NCBI GenBank assembly: GCA_036835375.1
Contig: DAITMB010000039.1
Span: forward strand, 1-39,560
From: JANQTF01 sp036835375
Lineage (GTDB): Bacteria > Bacteroidota > Bacteroidia > J057
DNA length: 39,560 nt
Direction of reading: 5' to 3'
A program made the translations under genes and the position numbers. Of the stretch, positions 26,012-34,542 are shown piece after piece. The notes beneath the pieces were generated by a model, which saw only the letters and a list, made by a program, of their open reading frames with translations, did not search any database and had not been told where the DNA came from. Numbering within the stretch: the stretch's first letter is position 1; every line of letters begins with the position of its first letter.

Positions 26012-26623
26012 TTCGCTGAAAAGATGTTGGAAATGAATTTCCATTGCATCATTGATCATTGGCAGCGCCAGCTCCTCGGGGATCATGGGCAATCTGTTAC
26101 GGAGGTAGAGCGTCGCCAAGCCGTGGGCAAAGCTCCAATTTGCCAAGGAGACCTCATAGGGATCTCTCTCGGTGAAGTAGCCCGCTTTTTGGCAATTTTC
26201 GACGATTCGATGGAGTAGAAAAAATGCTTCAAACCCACATTCCCAGCCGCTTTCAGTTATCTCAGCGGCGTTCATCGGAGATCGTAGAATGAACATAAGG
26301 TCGTACACCTCGGGGTTTTCGATCGCAAAGCGCAAATAAAGGCGCCCCATTTCCCGGAACTGTAAGCGTGGGTCATCAATTTCCTGCACAGGCCTCAGGT
26401 ATTCAAAAAAGCGGTCAAAGCCTTCCTGCTGAACGAAATACATCAATTCGTCTTTGTTCTTGAAGTGCAGGTAGATCGTGGCCGGGCTATACTCAATCAC
26501 CTCTGCGATCTTGCGGAGCGACACGGCTTCGTAGCCTTCTTTGACAAACATCTCATACGCCGCTTCAATGATTCGGCTTCTGAGCTCTTCCTTCTCCCGT
26601 GTCTTTCTCTCAGTGATTCCCAT
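26009..26623 (-). CDS. TetR-family regulator of the efflux operon
   Basis: 204 residues, typical TetR length. The N-terminal DNA-binding domain includes IIEAAYEMFVKEGYEAVSLRKIAE and the recognition helix region YSPATIYLHFKNKDELMYFV (about 45-64). The remaining helices form the ligand-binding and dimerisation domain, with an AcrR-like FILRSPMNAAE stretch. The gene lies upstream of and in the same direction as the three efflux genes. Its own promoter region carries TGAAC-AGT-GTTCA (26790-26802), and the efflux promoter carries two similar palindromes. Autoregulation plus repression of the pump, relieved by a pump substrate, is therefore the likely scheme (inference). Start ATG at 26623 gives the MGITERKTREKEELR lead usual for the family. 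Confidence 0.92.
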   Translation of the reverse strand: MGITERKTREKEELRSRIIEAAYEMFVKEGYEAVSLRKIAEVIEYSPATIYLHFKNKDELMYFVQQEGFDRFFEYLRPVQEIDDPRLQFREMGRLYLRFAIENPEVYDLMFILRSPMNAAEITESGWECGFEAFFLLHRIVENCQKAGYFTERDPYEVSLANWSFAHGLATLYLRNRLPMIPEELALPMINDAMEIHFQHLFSE

Positions 26624-26789
26624 GCGTTTGGTTGCTCGGTGATTTTCCAGGTGTTACAAATGAATGCTGCTCCGACAGTTTTTTGCTTCACAGCGCTGTC
26701 ATTTTTCCGCTTTCCTTCCATTGGGTGGCAGGACCAAAGGTAAGTTAAAGGAGCGAGGTTACCATTTGAATGAACAGTACGCAATATAC

Positions 26790-26802
26790 TGAACAGTGTT
26801 CA
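26790..26802. promoter_or_regulatory. Candidate TetR operator, copy 3
   Basis: TGAAC-AGT-GTTCA, a perfect 5-bp inverted repeat with a 3-base centre, about 167 bp before the tetR start codon. A half site TGAACAGTA occurs just to the left at 26771-26779. The match to the two efflux-side palindromes suggests autoregulation. Confidence 0.55.
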
Positions 26803-26851
26803 CAAATCTAATTTTTTTTAATTTTTTCGGCTGGCGATCATTCTGTTGCAT

Positions 26852-26869
26852 ATTCGAAGTCAGTCTATC
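26852..26869 (+). repeat. Left copy of 18-bp direct repeat flanking the T9SS gene
   Basis: ATTCGAAGTCAGTCTATC; the copy at 29661-29678 differs at one position (C for T at base 15). The two copies bracket the single AT-richer gene at 27122-29218. Confidence 0.6.
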
Positions 26870-27121
26870 CCGCTTCAAATTGAGCAGAAAATGAGGATGG
26901 CGTGGAGGCAAAAAATAAATTTGGCCTCATCGTTTTCTCCTACCACATGCGCAGCTGATTGTACTGATGACTGTTCCTTCCAACCATGGTGGTTGATGAA
27001 CTGATTTACGCCACCAGCCATACGGGATGGTGGGCATTGAAGCAACGCTTCATTACTTAATTTGCCGCTTTGTATCTAAACTGTGTTCGTGAATGTCAGG
27101 AGTTTTCTGCGGTCTTCCAGT

Positions 27122-29218
27122 CTATTTTCTCACTTCTACTTTTCCTCTCCAGACCCGATCCTCCTGCTTGATGCTCAGCAGATAGATGCCAGCAGGTAGC
27201 TCATGAAGTGAAAGGTTTTTATTTGCAATAGAATTTCGATCCCAATAGTATCTTCTTCCATGAATGTCATGAAGGCTAATCGTGGCTTCCTTGACACCCA
27301 ATCCCTCAATGTGAAGTACATCCGCTGTAGGATTTGGATATACAGACAACCCCAACCAAGGATCCACAATTCCATCGGTAGCGCAGGCCTCGACCACCAC
27401 GGAAGAAACAATGGTATCTTCGCAGGCCGGATATCCGCTGATGACTTCGATCTGATAAGTCCCTGTATCTGAATAGGAATAGGTGGGAGTGTTCCCGATG
27501 ACCACGCTACCATCTCCGAAATTCCAAGAATAGGATACCTGTGGATCGGTAGAATAATAGGACCATATTACCGCTTCATTCACACAAACGCTGTCTGGAA
27601 GTTGATTAAGATATGCTACCTGAGGATATACCTGCACGGTGGCCAAAGCTGTGTCTAAGCCACAAACATCATTGCCCGCAGTGAATTGCACCTGCCAAAG
27701 CTCAGCCATGAGTTGGAGATTCACGTTGGGGGAAGTGTAGGACAAGGCGGCACCACTTGCAGTGTGAAAGTACCACTCATAGCTTTCTACAAATCCAGTA
27801 GAAGCATCCAATCCATCGAAATAGGCTCCATCGCACACAATTTCAGGCAGGATCAAAGCTGCATGGGGAGGTGGGGTAACCAATATTGACGCAGTATCAG
27901 CAATCGAGCATCCAATGGAATCGGAGAGCGCAGCCCAATAGGTAAAGGTTTCTGGCACAGAATCATTTCCGGTCACAAGCCAGTAACCAAGCTCTGGGGT
28001 AGAGATATTGGGAGAATAATCAAGTGTGTAGCCCATGGGCTGTTCGTCGAGCCATAAAGTATCTCCCAGACAGGCCGTAGAGTCAGGGCCAAGATCAAGG
28101 GCGGGCAGTGGTGAATTGGCATCGATCAATTCTAACCAGACAGTATCGGTGTAGATAGCACCTGCACAAGTGAGGCTGCTGTCAGTGTACACAATGACCA
28201 GGTTTTCCAGGCCTTCCACATCACAATCGCTGGCAACCTGCAAATTTAGGTCAATGGAGGAAGCTCCTGCTGGAATTGTCAGCGTCGATGGCCAATTGAG
28301 AAAATCGTCTGTGAGAGATGCATTACCCGCAGTTGTAAAAGAGAAAGTTACCGGATCATCAAAGGGTAAGGCACGCTGAATGTGAATCTGGGTGGAAGAG
28401 CCTTCAGCTACCTGAATAGATGCCCCTGATCCCACATTACTACTGATCTGTAGAAGACTAGGACTGCCGCAAATGCCCTTGCGGCGTAGCAAGACACCAG
28501 AATCAAGGATATAATCCGAAATATCAGATATCGCCATTTTTACATGATAGCTGGAGTCTGGAATCAAAGTAGCAGTGGCTTGAAGGGGAACGGTATGACC
28601 GTTAAAAGCTAAAGCCGTTTGGCCTTGAAGATTGTCCACGTAGTACTGGCAATTGGTGCAGCCTCCAGAATTATTTACGGTATTCACACTTACTGGAGTA
28701 TTCGTTCCTGGAATCAGTGCGATATTGGTCATCCCTGAATAGCCAGGACCCGAAATCCAAAATGCAAAAACATCATTAAAAAGAGACCCCACGAACAATG
28801 GGTATTCATTTGATCCAAAGACATATTCTATGATTAACTCGTCACAATCGCTCGTTAAATCAAATTCTAATACAAAGGCATCGCGACTGGGAGCTCCTGC
28901 CAATGCAGCCAGATCCGGATCACCCGGTGCTAATAGGATTGAACTGTAACCGCTGGTAGACCCTCCTAACGTCATCGCACTACCAGTAGAAATAACGACC
29001 CCGTCGTCGAGGCCAAAACTATTGCCACCAGTAAAATACGCTATCGCATGATTCGTATCACCAACAACCGTAACGTTACTGACCGAAATCCCAGCGCCAA
29101 ACACCTGATCAAGCATTTCGTTGATCGTAAATGTATCAGTGATAGAGAATGTCTGAGAAATCGAAGCGAGAGGCGTCAATACAAAAGCTACCAATAAGGA
29201 GATACTGATTTTTCTCAT
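27122..29218 (-). CDS. T9SS-exported choice-of-anchor L/PKD adhesin-like protein
   Basis: 698 residues, secreted by the type IX system. A signal peptide is at 1-22 (ends ASISQ). The choice-of-anchor L domain (about 25-245) has GLDDGVVISTG, FVLEFDLTSDCDELIIEYVFGSNEYP split around FNDVFAFWISGPG, and Cys pairs CTNC and CGSP. A Calx-beta-like/Ig-like sandwich follows (about 255-365), then further Ig-like repeats with CxGD, and a PKD domain (about 540-608, YSWNFGDGS, YSYSDTGTYQIEVISG). The type A C-terminal sorting domain (about 624-698) starts LSVYPNPTADVLHIEG and ends PAGIYLLSIKQEDRVWRGKVEV. The Por machinery would move it to the cell surface. The gene is visibly more AT-rich than its neighbours and stands alone between an 18-bp direct repeat pair, suggesting acquisition. 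Function is probably adhesion or matrix building; the ligand is unknown. Confidence 0.9.
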   Translation of the reverse strand: MRKISISLLVAFVLTPLASISQTFSITDTFTINEMLDQVFGAGISVSNVTVVGDTNHAIAYFTGGNSFGLDDGVVISTGSAMTLGGSTSGYSSILLAPGDPDLAALAGAPSRDAFVLEFDLTSDCDELIIEYVFGSNEYPLFVGSLFNDVFAFWISGPGYSGMTNIALIPGTNTPVSVNTVNNSGGCTNCQYYVDNLQGQTALAFNGHTVPLQATATLIPDSSYHVKMAISDISDYILDSGVLLRRKGICGSPSLLQISSNVGSGASIQVAEGSSTQIHIQRALPFDDPVTFSFTTAGNASLTDDFLNWPSTLTIPAGASSIDLNLQVASDCDVEGLENLVIVYTDSSLTCAGAIYTDTVWLELIDANSPLPALDLGPDSTACLGDTLWLDEQPMGYTLDYSPNISTPELGYWLVTGNDSVPETFTYWAALSDSIGCSIADTASILVTPPPHAALILPEIVCDGAYFDGLDASTGFVESYEWYFHTASGAALSYTSPNVNLQLMAELWQVQFTAGNDVCGLDTALATVQVYPQVAYLNQLPDSVCVNEAVIWSYYSTDPQVSYSWNFGDGSVVIGNTPTYSYSDTGTYQIEVISGYPACEDTIVSSVVVEACATDGIVDPWLGLSVYPNPTADVLHIEGLGVKEATISLHDIHGRRYYWDRNSIANKNLSLHELPAGIYLLSIKQEDRVWRGKVEVRK

Positions 29219-29660
29219 GGTGTTTCATTCTTATGCTAATCACAATAGGGAAAATGGAAAGGATCCCAAAAGAATATTAAGCTGATGTGGATAAAAAGTA
29301 AAAAATCTTGCATCAACTAACCCGCAGCGTAATATGGGCAAGGGGAATTAGAAGCGCAACTGTCGATATTTTTGAAGTTCATTTAGGTCTTATGTTGTTC
29401 TGGAGCGCACAGATCCTGATTCTCATATCGATTTGGGTAAATGTCCTTCTTGTACTCTCAAGCCAAGGGCCTCATTATCACTATTTTGGCCGATATACTT
29501 CAAGCGCTTCAGCCGTCAGTTGGAAGTGTGTGGATCGCATATTCATCGGCAAATTGTGACTGTGTCCCTCGATAAATATTAGATCCATTTCGCATGCACT
29601 TTCGCTCAGATCTGCTCGTGAGGGAAAAAGAAAATATCAAAACACCCTTAGCTGTCACCC

Positions 29661-29678
29661 ATTCGAAGTCAGTCCATC
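29661..29678 (+). repeat. Right copy of 18-bp direct repeat flanking the T9SS gene
   Basis: ATTCGAAGTCAGTCCATC, 17 of 18 bases identical to 26852-26869 in the same orientation, about 2.8 kb apart. It lies 7 bp before the A-tract of the dnaK terminator. Confidence 0.6.
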
Positions 29679-29684
29679 TCTCCA

Positions 29685-29717
29685 CAAAAAAAAGCGCTCT
29701 CCCGCATGGAAGAGCGC
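29685..29717 (-). terminator. Rho-independent terminator of the hsp20-dnaK operon
   Basis: On the minus strand, GCGCTCT-T-CC, loop, GG-G-AGAGCGC forms a stem with one mismatch (arms 29694-29703 and 29708-29717), immediately followed by a run of eight T. It begins about 35 bp after the dnaK stop codon. Confidence 0.85.
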
Positions 29718-29752
29718 CTTGAACATGTGAGATAAGAGGCAGCTGAAAGGGC

Positions 29753-31654
29753 CTATTTGGTGCTTTCGTCCACTTCTTCGTATTCGACGTCGGTCACTTC
29801 GGACTCAGGTTCTTGGTCTTGGCCGGAGAATCCTTGTGGGCCACCTGTGGCGCCAGCCTGCTGATACATTTCGGTTGAAGCGGTCTGCCATGCCTGGTTA
29901 AGGGCAGCCATCGCGGCATCAATCCGAGCCAGATCTTTGGAAGCGTGTGCTTCTTTGAGCGAAGTCAGGGAAGACTGGAGGGCTTCCTTGTTACCAGCAG
30001 AGAGTTTATCGCCCAATTCGGTGAGCTGCTTTTCGGTAGAAAAGATCAACGCATCTGCTTGGTTGAGTTTGTCTGCTTCTTCGCGCCGCAAGCGGTCGGC
30101 TTCTTCATTCTCCTGCGCTTCCCGCTTCATTCTTTCGATTTCGGCGTCGCTTAGGCCAGTAGAAGCCTCAATGCGAATTTTCTTGTCTTTGCCAGTGGCT
30201 TTGTCGCGGGCACTCACGTGCAGGATTCCGTTGGCATCGATGTCAAATGCGACTTCGATCTGCGGAATGCCACGAGGTGCTGGCGGAATGCCATCCAGGT
30301 TGAGCTTGCCAAGGGAGCGGTTGTCGGCGGCCATGGGGCGCTCTCCTTGCAACACATTGATTTCAACCGAAGTCTGATTATCGGCTGCGGTAGAGAAGAC
30401 CTCAGATTTCTGGGTCGGAATGGTAGTGTTCGCTTCAATCAGCTTGGTGAACACGCCGCCCATGGTCTCAATGCCGAGGGAGAGGGGTGTCACGTCGAGA
30501 AGAAGCACGCCTTGAACGTCTCCGGCCAAAACGCCGCCTTGGATCGCTGCACCTACAGCCACGACTTCGTCGGGGTTGACACTGCGGTTGGGCTCGCGCT
30601 TAAAGAAGTCGCGGACGATCTCCTGCACCTTGGGAATGCGGGTAGAACCACCCACCAAAATCACTTCCTCGATGTCAGCGACATTGAGTTTGGCGCCTTT
30701 GAGTGCAGTTTTACAAGGCTCCAGGCAGCGTTGGAAGAGTTTGTCGGCCAATTGCTCAAACTTTGCCCGGCTCAGCGAACGCTCCAGGTGCTTGGGGCCT
30801 GCGCTGTCCATGGACAAGTAAGGCAAATTGATCTCGGCGGCGTTGGTCGAAGAGAGCTCGATCTTGGCGGTCTCAGCAGCTTCTTTAAGGCGCTGGAGGG
30901 CTTTGGGATCTTTTTTCACTTCGATGCCATGCTCGGCTTTGAACTCTTCTGCGAGCCAGTTGATGATGATTTGGTCAAAATCATCTCCTCCGAGGTGAGT
31001 GTCGCCACTGGTGGAAAGCACTTCGAAGACGCCATCGCCCAGCTCCAAAATGGAGATGTCAAAAGTACCTCCACCGAGGTCGAAGACAGCGATTTTGCCG
31101 CTTTTATTTTGCTTGTCGAGGCCGTAGGCGAGGGCGGCTGCGGTCGGCTCGTTGATGATCCGGCGCACAGTCAGCCCGGCAATTTCACCGGCTTCTTTGG
31201 TGGCGTTTCGCTGAGAGTCGTTGAAATAAGCGGGCACCGTGATGACGGCTTCCTTTACTTCATAGCCGAGGTAATCTTCAGCGGTTTTCTTCATTTTCTG
31301 AAGAATCATGGCCGAAATTTCCTGAGGCGTATAGGTGCGATCGTCGATTTTGGCCATCGCCAAGTTGTTCCGCCCACTCACCACTTCGTAGCTCATTTCA
31401 CTGGCTTCCTTTTTCCCTTCGGCAAAAGTGACGCCCATGAAGCGCTTGATAGATCTGATGGATCGTTGAGGATTGGCGAGCGCTTGGCGCTTGGCTTGTT
31501 CCCCTACGACCCGCTCACCGTCCTTGTTGAAAGAGACGACCGAAGGCGTGGTGCGCTTGCCTTCGGAATTAATGATCACTGTCGGCTCGTTACCTTCCAT
31601 GACAGACACCACGGAGTTGGTCGTGCCGAGGTCTATGCCGATTATTTTGCTCAT
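29753..31654 (-). CDS. dnaK: Molecular chaperone DnaK (Hsp70)
   Basis: 633 residues, normal DnaK length. The ATPase domain starts MSKIIGIDLGTTNSVV with phosphate loops VFDLGGGTFDIS and ILVGGSTRIPKVQE. The linker VLLLDVTPLSLGIE leads to the substrate-binding domain (about 390-500), followed by the helical lid. A Gly/Gln-rich tail ends YEEVDESTK, close to the bacterial EEVE/EEVD-type end. All hallmark motifs are intact. It refolds client proteins in the cytoplasm with DnaJ and GrpE, neither of which is encoded in this window. It is preceded by hsp20 on the same strand at a 32-bp distance and closed by a strong terminator. Confidence 0.97.
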   Translation of the reverse strand: MSKIIGIDLGTTNSVVSVMEGNEPTVIINSEGKRTTPSVVSFNKDGERVVGEQAKRQALANPQRSIRSIKRFMGVTFAEGKKEASEMSYEVVSGRNNLAMAKIDDRTYTPQEISAMILQKMKKTAEDYLGYEVKEAVITVPAYFNDSQRNATKEAGEIAGLTVRRIINEPTAAALAYGLDKQNKSGKIAVFDLGGGTFDISILELGDGVFEVLSTSGDTHLGGDDFDQIIINWLAEEFKAEHGIEVKKDPKALQRLKEAAETAKIELSSTNAAEINLPYLSMDSAGPKHLERSLSRAKFEQLADKLFQRCLEPCKTALKGAKLNVADIEEVILVGGSTRIPKVQEIVRDFFKREPNRSVNPDEVVAVGAAIQGGVLAGDVQGVLLLDVTPLSLGIETMGGVFTKLIEANTTIPTQKSEVFSTAADNQTSVEINVLQGERPMAADNRSLGKLNLDGIPPAPRGIPQIEVAFDIDANGILHVSARDKATGKDKKIRIEASTGLSDAEIERMKREAQENEEADRLRREEADKLNQADALIFSTEKQLTELGDKLSAGNKEALQSSLTSLKEAHASKDLARIDAAMAALNQAWQTASTEMYQQAGATGGPQGFSGQDQEPESEVTDVEYEEVDESTK

Positions 31655-31686
31655 CTGAAAATTGCTTATAGAGTTGTCGAAACCAG

Positions 31687-32151
31687 TTATTCAATTGTGA
31701 CTTCCTTGCTGTCTTCCCCGCGAACTGGGGAGAGGCGAGCGAAGGTGATTTGCAGAATGCCTTCTTCGTACTTGGCTTTGATCTGCTCAAGGTTGATGTC
31801 GTCGGGAAGTTCTACGCTTCGGATAAAGTTTCCGTAGCGCCGTTCTCTGCCCAAATACTCGAACGTATCGGCTCCTGCCGCGATTTTCTTGCTCCCTTTG
31901 AGTGAGAGGACTTGGTCCACCACTTGCAACGAGACCTCTTTCTTGGTCACGCCGGGAAGCTCCACTTCCAGCACAAAATCTGTTCTGGTGTAATAGGCGT
32001 CCATGGGGACATGCACGTCAGCGCCGTCTTCTTGCCGGAAGATGTCTTCCACGAATCCGCCCACTTTTTTGCCGAAAGAGGAGACTACGTCTGAAAAGCT
32101 GTCAGCGAATTGCCGAAGCTGATCTTCTGGTTTGCGGGGTCCTTCACTCAT
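31687..32151 (-). CDS. Small heat-shock protein, Hsp20 family
   Basis: 154 residues from ATG 32151 (MSEGPRKPEDQLRQF); an upstream in-frame ATG at 32184 adds 11 residues and is less likely. The alpha-crystallin domain (about 47-145) shows YYTRTDFVLEVELPGVTKKEV, VDQVLSLKGSKK, RYGNFIRSVELPDDIN and KYEEGILQITFA. A short C-terminal V-T-I stands in for the IxI anchoring motif. It acts as an ATP-independent holdase that passes substrates to DnaK, encoded 32 bp downstream, so this is probably one heat-inducible transcript. No CIRCE element is visible upstream. Confidence 0.92.
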   Translation of the reverse strand: MSEGPRKPEDQLRQFADSFSDVVSSFGKKVGGFVEDIFRQEDGADVHVPMDAYYTRTDFVLEVELPGVTKKEVSLQVVDQVLSLKGSKKIAAGADTFEYLGRERRYGNFIRSVELPDDINLEQIKAKYEEGILQITFARLSPVRGEDSKEVTIE

Positions 32152-32392
32152 GATGTTCTGAGATTTAGTTACGGCAATACCCATACAATCAAGGTGCCAT
32201 CACAGGAAAATTGCCGATCTGTCGGCTTTGTCTGTCGTAATGGCATATTCTTGCCGGAGGCTTGGCGATAGATGGCAGAAATAGGAGTTGAGACTTGCGC
32301 TGGCAAGCTGTAATTTGGCAGCAGAAATGCCGGATTCTGCCTCTTCATTTCGGAGATGGGAAATGGTCTGGTGAGTTGAAGCGATACGATTC

Positions 32393-33175
32393 ATGACTGG
32401 AAAAATCGTGTGGATCACCGGGGCTTCCTCTGGCATTGGAGAGGCGCTCGTGTATGCCTGTGTGAACGCAGGAGCAAGGGTCGTGGCCTCGGCTCGCCGG
32501 ATGGGGGAGTTGGAGCGGGTCAAAACGGCATGTGGCGCTTTGAGCGACATGGTCACGGTGCTACCGCTGGATGTGTCAAGACCGGAGACTTTCGAAACCG
32601 CCGTGAGCCAAGTGCTGGCGCTACTGGGCCGAATAGACATCCTGATCAACAATGCCGGAGCCAGTCAGCGCTCCTTCGCAAGGGAGACGGGCCTGGAGGT
32701 AGATCGGCGGGTGATGGAGGTGAATTACTTCGGTCAAATCGCCCTCACCAAAGCGGTGCTGCCCAGTATGCTCGTTCAAGGGAGCGGACACTTTGTGGTA
32801 ATGAGCAGCCTCACTGGCAAATTTGGCTTTCCAAAGCGATCTGCCTATGCCGCCGCCAAACACGCCCTGCAAGGATTTTTCGAAACGCTGTACCTCGAGG
32901 AGCGCGCGCAAGGGATTCGGGTGACGATCGTCAATCCCGGAGGTATTCGCACGGCGATTTCGCTCCACGCATTGACCTCCGATGGAGGAGAATTCGGGAA
33001 AATGGATCCCTTGCAAGAGCAGGGAATGTCACCTGAAAAATGTGCAGCCCTCATTCTTCAGGCGGTGAACGGCCAACGATTTGAGGTGGCGATCGGCAAT
33101 CCCCGAGAAAAAATGGCGCTGTGGCTCAAGCGTTTTTTTCCGCGCCTGCTCCACCGTCAGCTGCGGGAGGAATAG
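32393..33175 (+). CDS. Short-chain dehydrogenase/reductase (classical SDR)
   Basis: 260 residues. Cofactor motif GASSGIG (10-16) with SARR after the second strand, consistent with NADP. NNAG is at 86-89, the catalytic Ser in VVMSSLTGKFG (about 138-139), and Tyr-Lys Y152/K156 in SAYAAAKHALQ. The NPGGIRT motif after beta-6 and a basic C-terminus (LWLKRFFPRLLHRQLREE) resemble DHRS7-like enzymes, which may associate with membranes. The substrate is unknown. It is transcribed divergently from hsp20 with 241 bp between the starts and converges on the DUF763 gene. A short stretch just after the stop (GGGAGTTGGGGGAGTTG) resembles the heptamer repeat found at the right edge. Confidence 0.9.
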   Translation: MTGKIVWITGASSGIGEALVYACVNAGARVVASARRMGELERVKTACGALSDMVTVLPLDVSRPETFETAVSQVLALLGRIDILINNAGASQRSFARETGLEVDRRVMEVNYFGQIALTKAVLPSMLVQGSGHFVVMSSLTGKFGFPKRSAYAAAKHALQGFFETLYLEERAQGIRVTIVNPGGIRTAISLHALTSDGGEFGKMDPLQEQGMSPEKCAALILQAVNGQRFEVAIGNPREKMALWLKRFFPRLLHRQLREE

Positions 33176-33236
33176 GGAGTTGGGGGAGTTGATGGTTCCA
33201 GTCTCGCTTCTCAAGGTCTCGCCTCTCAACATCTCG

Positions 33237-34442
33237 CTAAAAAAGCTTCAGCTGCTCGTCGGTGCCGGGTGCCTTCGCATGGCCACGTATGCTCCGCCCA
33301 CCATGGAGGTGGGAAGAATCCTGTTCTTGGCGCTTGACTTCGTCAAAGTCAGGAAGGCTTGTTGCTCGCTCTTCCATCTTGCGAGCGATCTCGCTCAGCT
33401 TTTTGATGGCTTGCAGCTTGTCTGTGTCTCCCATGCGCGCCTTTTCTACCGATTCTTTCAGGGCCACGATGGTCTCGTCATACACACGTGTGGGCACGGG
33501 AAAAGGCGTGCCGCTTTTGCCCCCGTGTGCAAAGGCAAAGCGCGCAGGATCGGCAAAGCGAGAGGGGGTGCCGTGGATCACTTCCGAGACCAAGGTGAGG
33601 GATTGCAAAGTGCGGGGTCCGAGTCCTTGTAGGAGAAGGAGGTCTTCAAATTTTTGTACTTCACCCGCCTGGGCCAATCGCAGCACGCCTCCCAGCCGCT
33701 TGAGATCCACGTCCTTGGCACGAAGGTCGCAGTAGTCGGGGAGCTTCATGCGGGGGATTTCTTTCAAGATGCTGTCTGGATTTTCGCGAGAGATCGCCAG
33801 AATGGCATCTTGGGTAGGCCCTGCCTGCTTGTCGGTGAGGTTGAGAATCAGCCCTTGGTTTTCGCCGCAAATCGCCGTGTGAGGTTCTTCCACAAAGGAT
33901 GTCACCTGTGCAGAATGCCAGTGGTAGCGTCGGGCAAGGCCCTGGGCTCCTTCCATTCCCTGCTGGACGACCGTCCAATCTCCCTGTACGCTGAGGACAA
34001 AACTGTGTAGGTAAAGCTGAAAACCGTCTTGAATGGCTGTGTTGTCCACCTTGGCCGTGAGCCTGCTGTAATGGGCCAGTTCGGTGCCGTTCATCCCGGT
34101 GGCGTCTCCTACGCGCAAAAGTTCGAGGGGTGTTTTGCGGGACTCACTGCCTTTTCCGCCGCACACATACAGCCCCAACTCGCGCGCATGTGGATGGAGG
34201 GCTTCTTTCAGGGCGCGCATCACAGCGGTGGTCACCCCACTGGAATTCCAGTCCATGCCGATGACCGCCCCAAAGCTTTGGAACCAAAATGGATCGGCTA
34301 AGCGCGACAAAAAGCCCGCCTGCCCGTGCGTGAGCAAGAGGGACTGGACCATCGGCAAGGCAAGCGCCTTCATTCTGCTGAAAAGCCAAGGGGGAATCCC
34401 GCCGCCCCACAGGGCCATGTCTGCCGTTCCACTGCGTTGCAT
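33237..34442 (-). CDS. DUF763 protein
   Basis: 401 residues. The N-terminus MQRSGTADMALWGGGIPPWL is diagnostic of the DUF763 family (typical form RSGTADLPLHGGxxPxWL). Conserved blocks follow: GAVIGMDWNSSGVTT, VCGGKGSESRKTP, YHWHSAQVTSFVEEPHTAI and a helix-hairpin-helix-like LLLLQGLGPRTLQSLTLVSEVIHG leading to FAFAHGGKSGTPFPV. The C-terminus is a charged helical tail rich in Glu and Lys. No catalytic function has been assigned to the family that I know of. The HhH-like element suggests nucleic-acid binding. It is on the same strand as the AlkA-type glycosylase, 100 bp downstream of that gene. Confidence 0.92.
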   Translation of the reverse strand: MQRSGTADMALWGGGIPPWLFSRMKALALPMVQSLLLTHGQAGFLSRLADPFWFQSFGAVIGMDWNSSGVTTAVMRALKEALHPHARELGLYVCGGKGSESRKTPLELLRVGDATGMNGTELAHYSRLTAKVDNTAIQDGFQLYLHSFVLSVQGDWTVVQQGMEGAQGLARRYHWHSAQVTSFVEEPHTAICGENQGLILNLTDKQAGPTQDAILAISRENPDSILKEIPRMKLPDYCDLRAKDVDLKRLGGVLRLAQAGEVQKFEDLLLLQGLGPRTLQSLTLVSEVIHGTPSRFADPARFAFAHGGKSGTPFPVPTRVYDETIVALKESVEKARMGDTDKLQAIKKLSEIARKMEERATSLPDFDEVKRQEQDSSHLHGGRSIRGHAKAPGTDEQLKLF

Positions 34443-34542
34443 ACAAGCTGGGTTAGATGAGATGGGAAATGATAGAAAGCTTCAGAAGATCAAAGTTTGT
34501 AGGGAATCTTATGGCAACGCTGCGCCGCCTGTTAAACATGAG

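Larger units (their letters stand above)
26624..27121. other. AT-rich intergenic region with TetR site and direct repeat
   Basis: About 500 bp upstream of tetR and downstream of the T9SS gene. It holds the third TetR-type palindrome (26790-26802) and the left copy of an 18-bp direct repeat (26852-26869). It also contains small hairpins TGAAGC-AAC-GCTTCA (27038-27052) and CAACCA-TGG-TGGTTG (26981-26995), neither with a U-tract. No gene is supported. Confidence 0.6.
29219..29752. other. AT-rich intergenic region between dnaK and the T9SS gene
   Basis: About 530 bp. It contains the dnaK terminator (29685-29717) and the right copy of the direct repeat (29661-29678), and must hold the T9SS gene promoter near 29219-29300. 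An 83-codon plus-strand ORF (29308-29559) has one hydrophobic stretch but no family resemblance and is not called. Confidence 0.6.

Noticed and set aside
29308..29559. 83-codon ORF with a hydrophobic stretch
   Set aside because: Isolated in an AT-rich gap, no signal or family pattern; hydrophobicity alone is not evidence of a gene.
30218..31837. 539-codon plus-strand ORF antisense to dnaK
   Set aside because: Long antisense frames opposite dnaK are a well-known codon-bias artefact. The sense strand is a complete, highly conserved DnaK.
32152..32392. CIRCE-type heat-shock operator before hsp20
   Set aside because: The TTAGCACTC-N9-GAGTGCTAA pattern was looked for and is not present.
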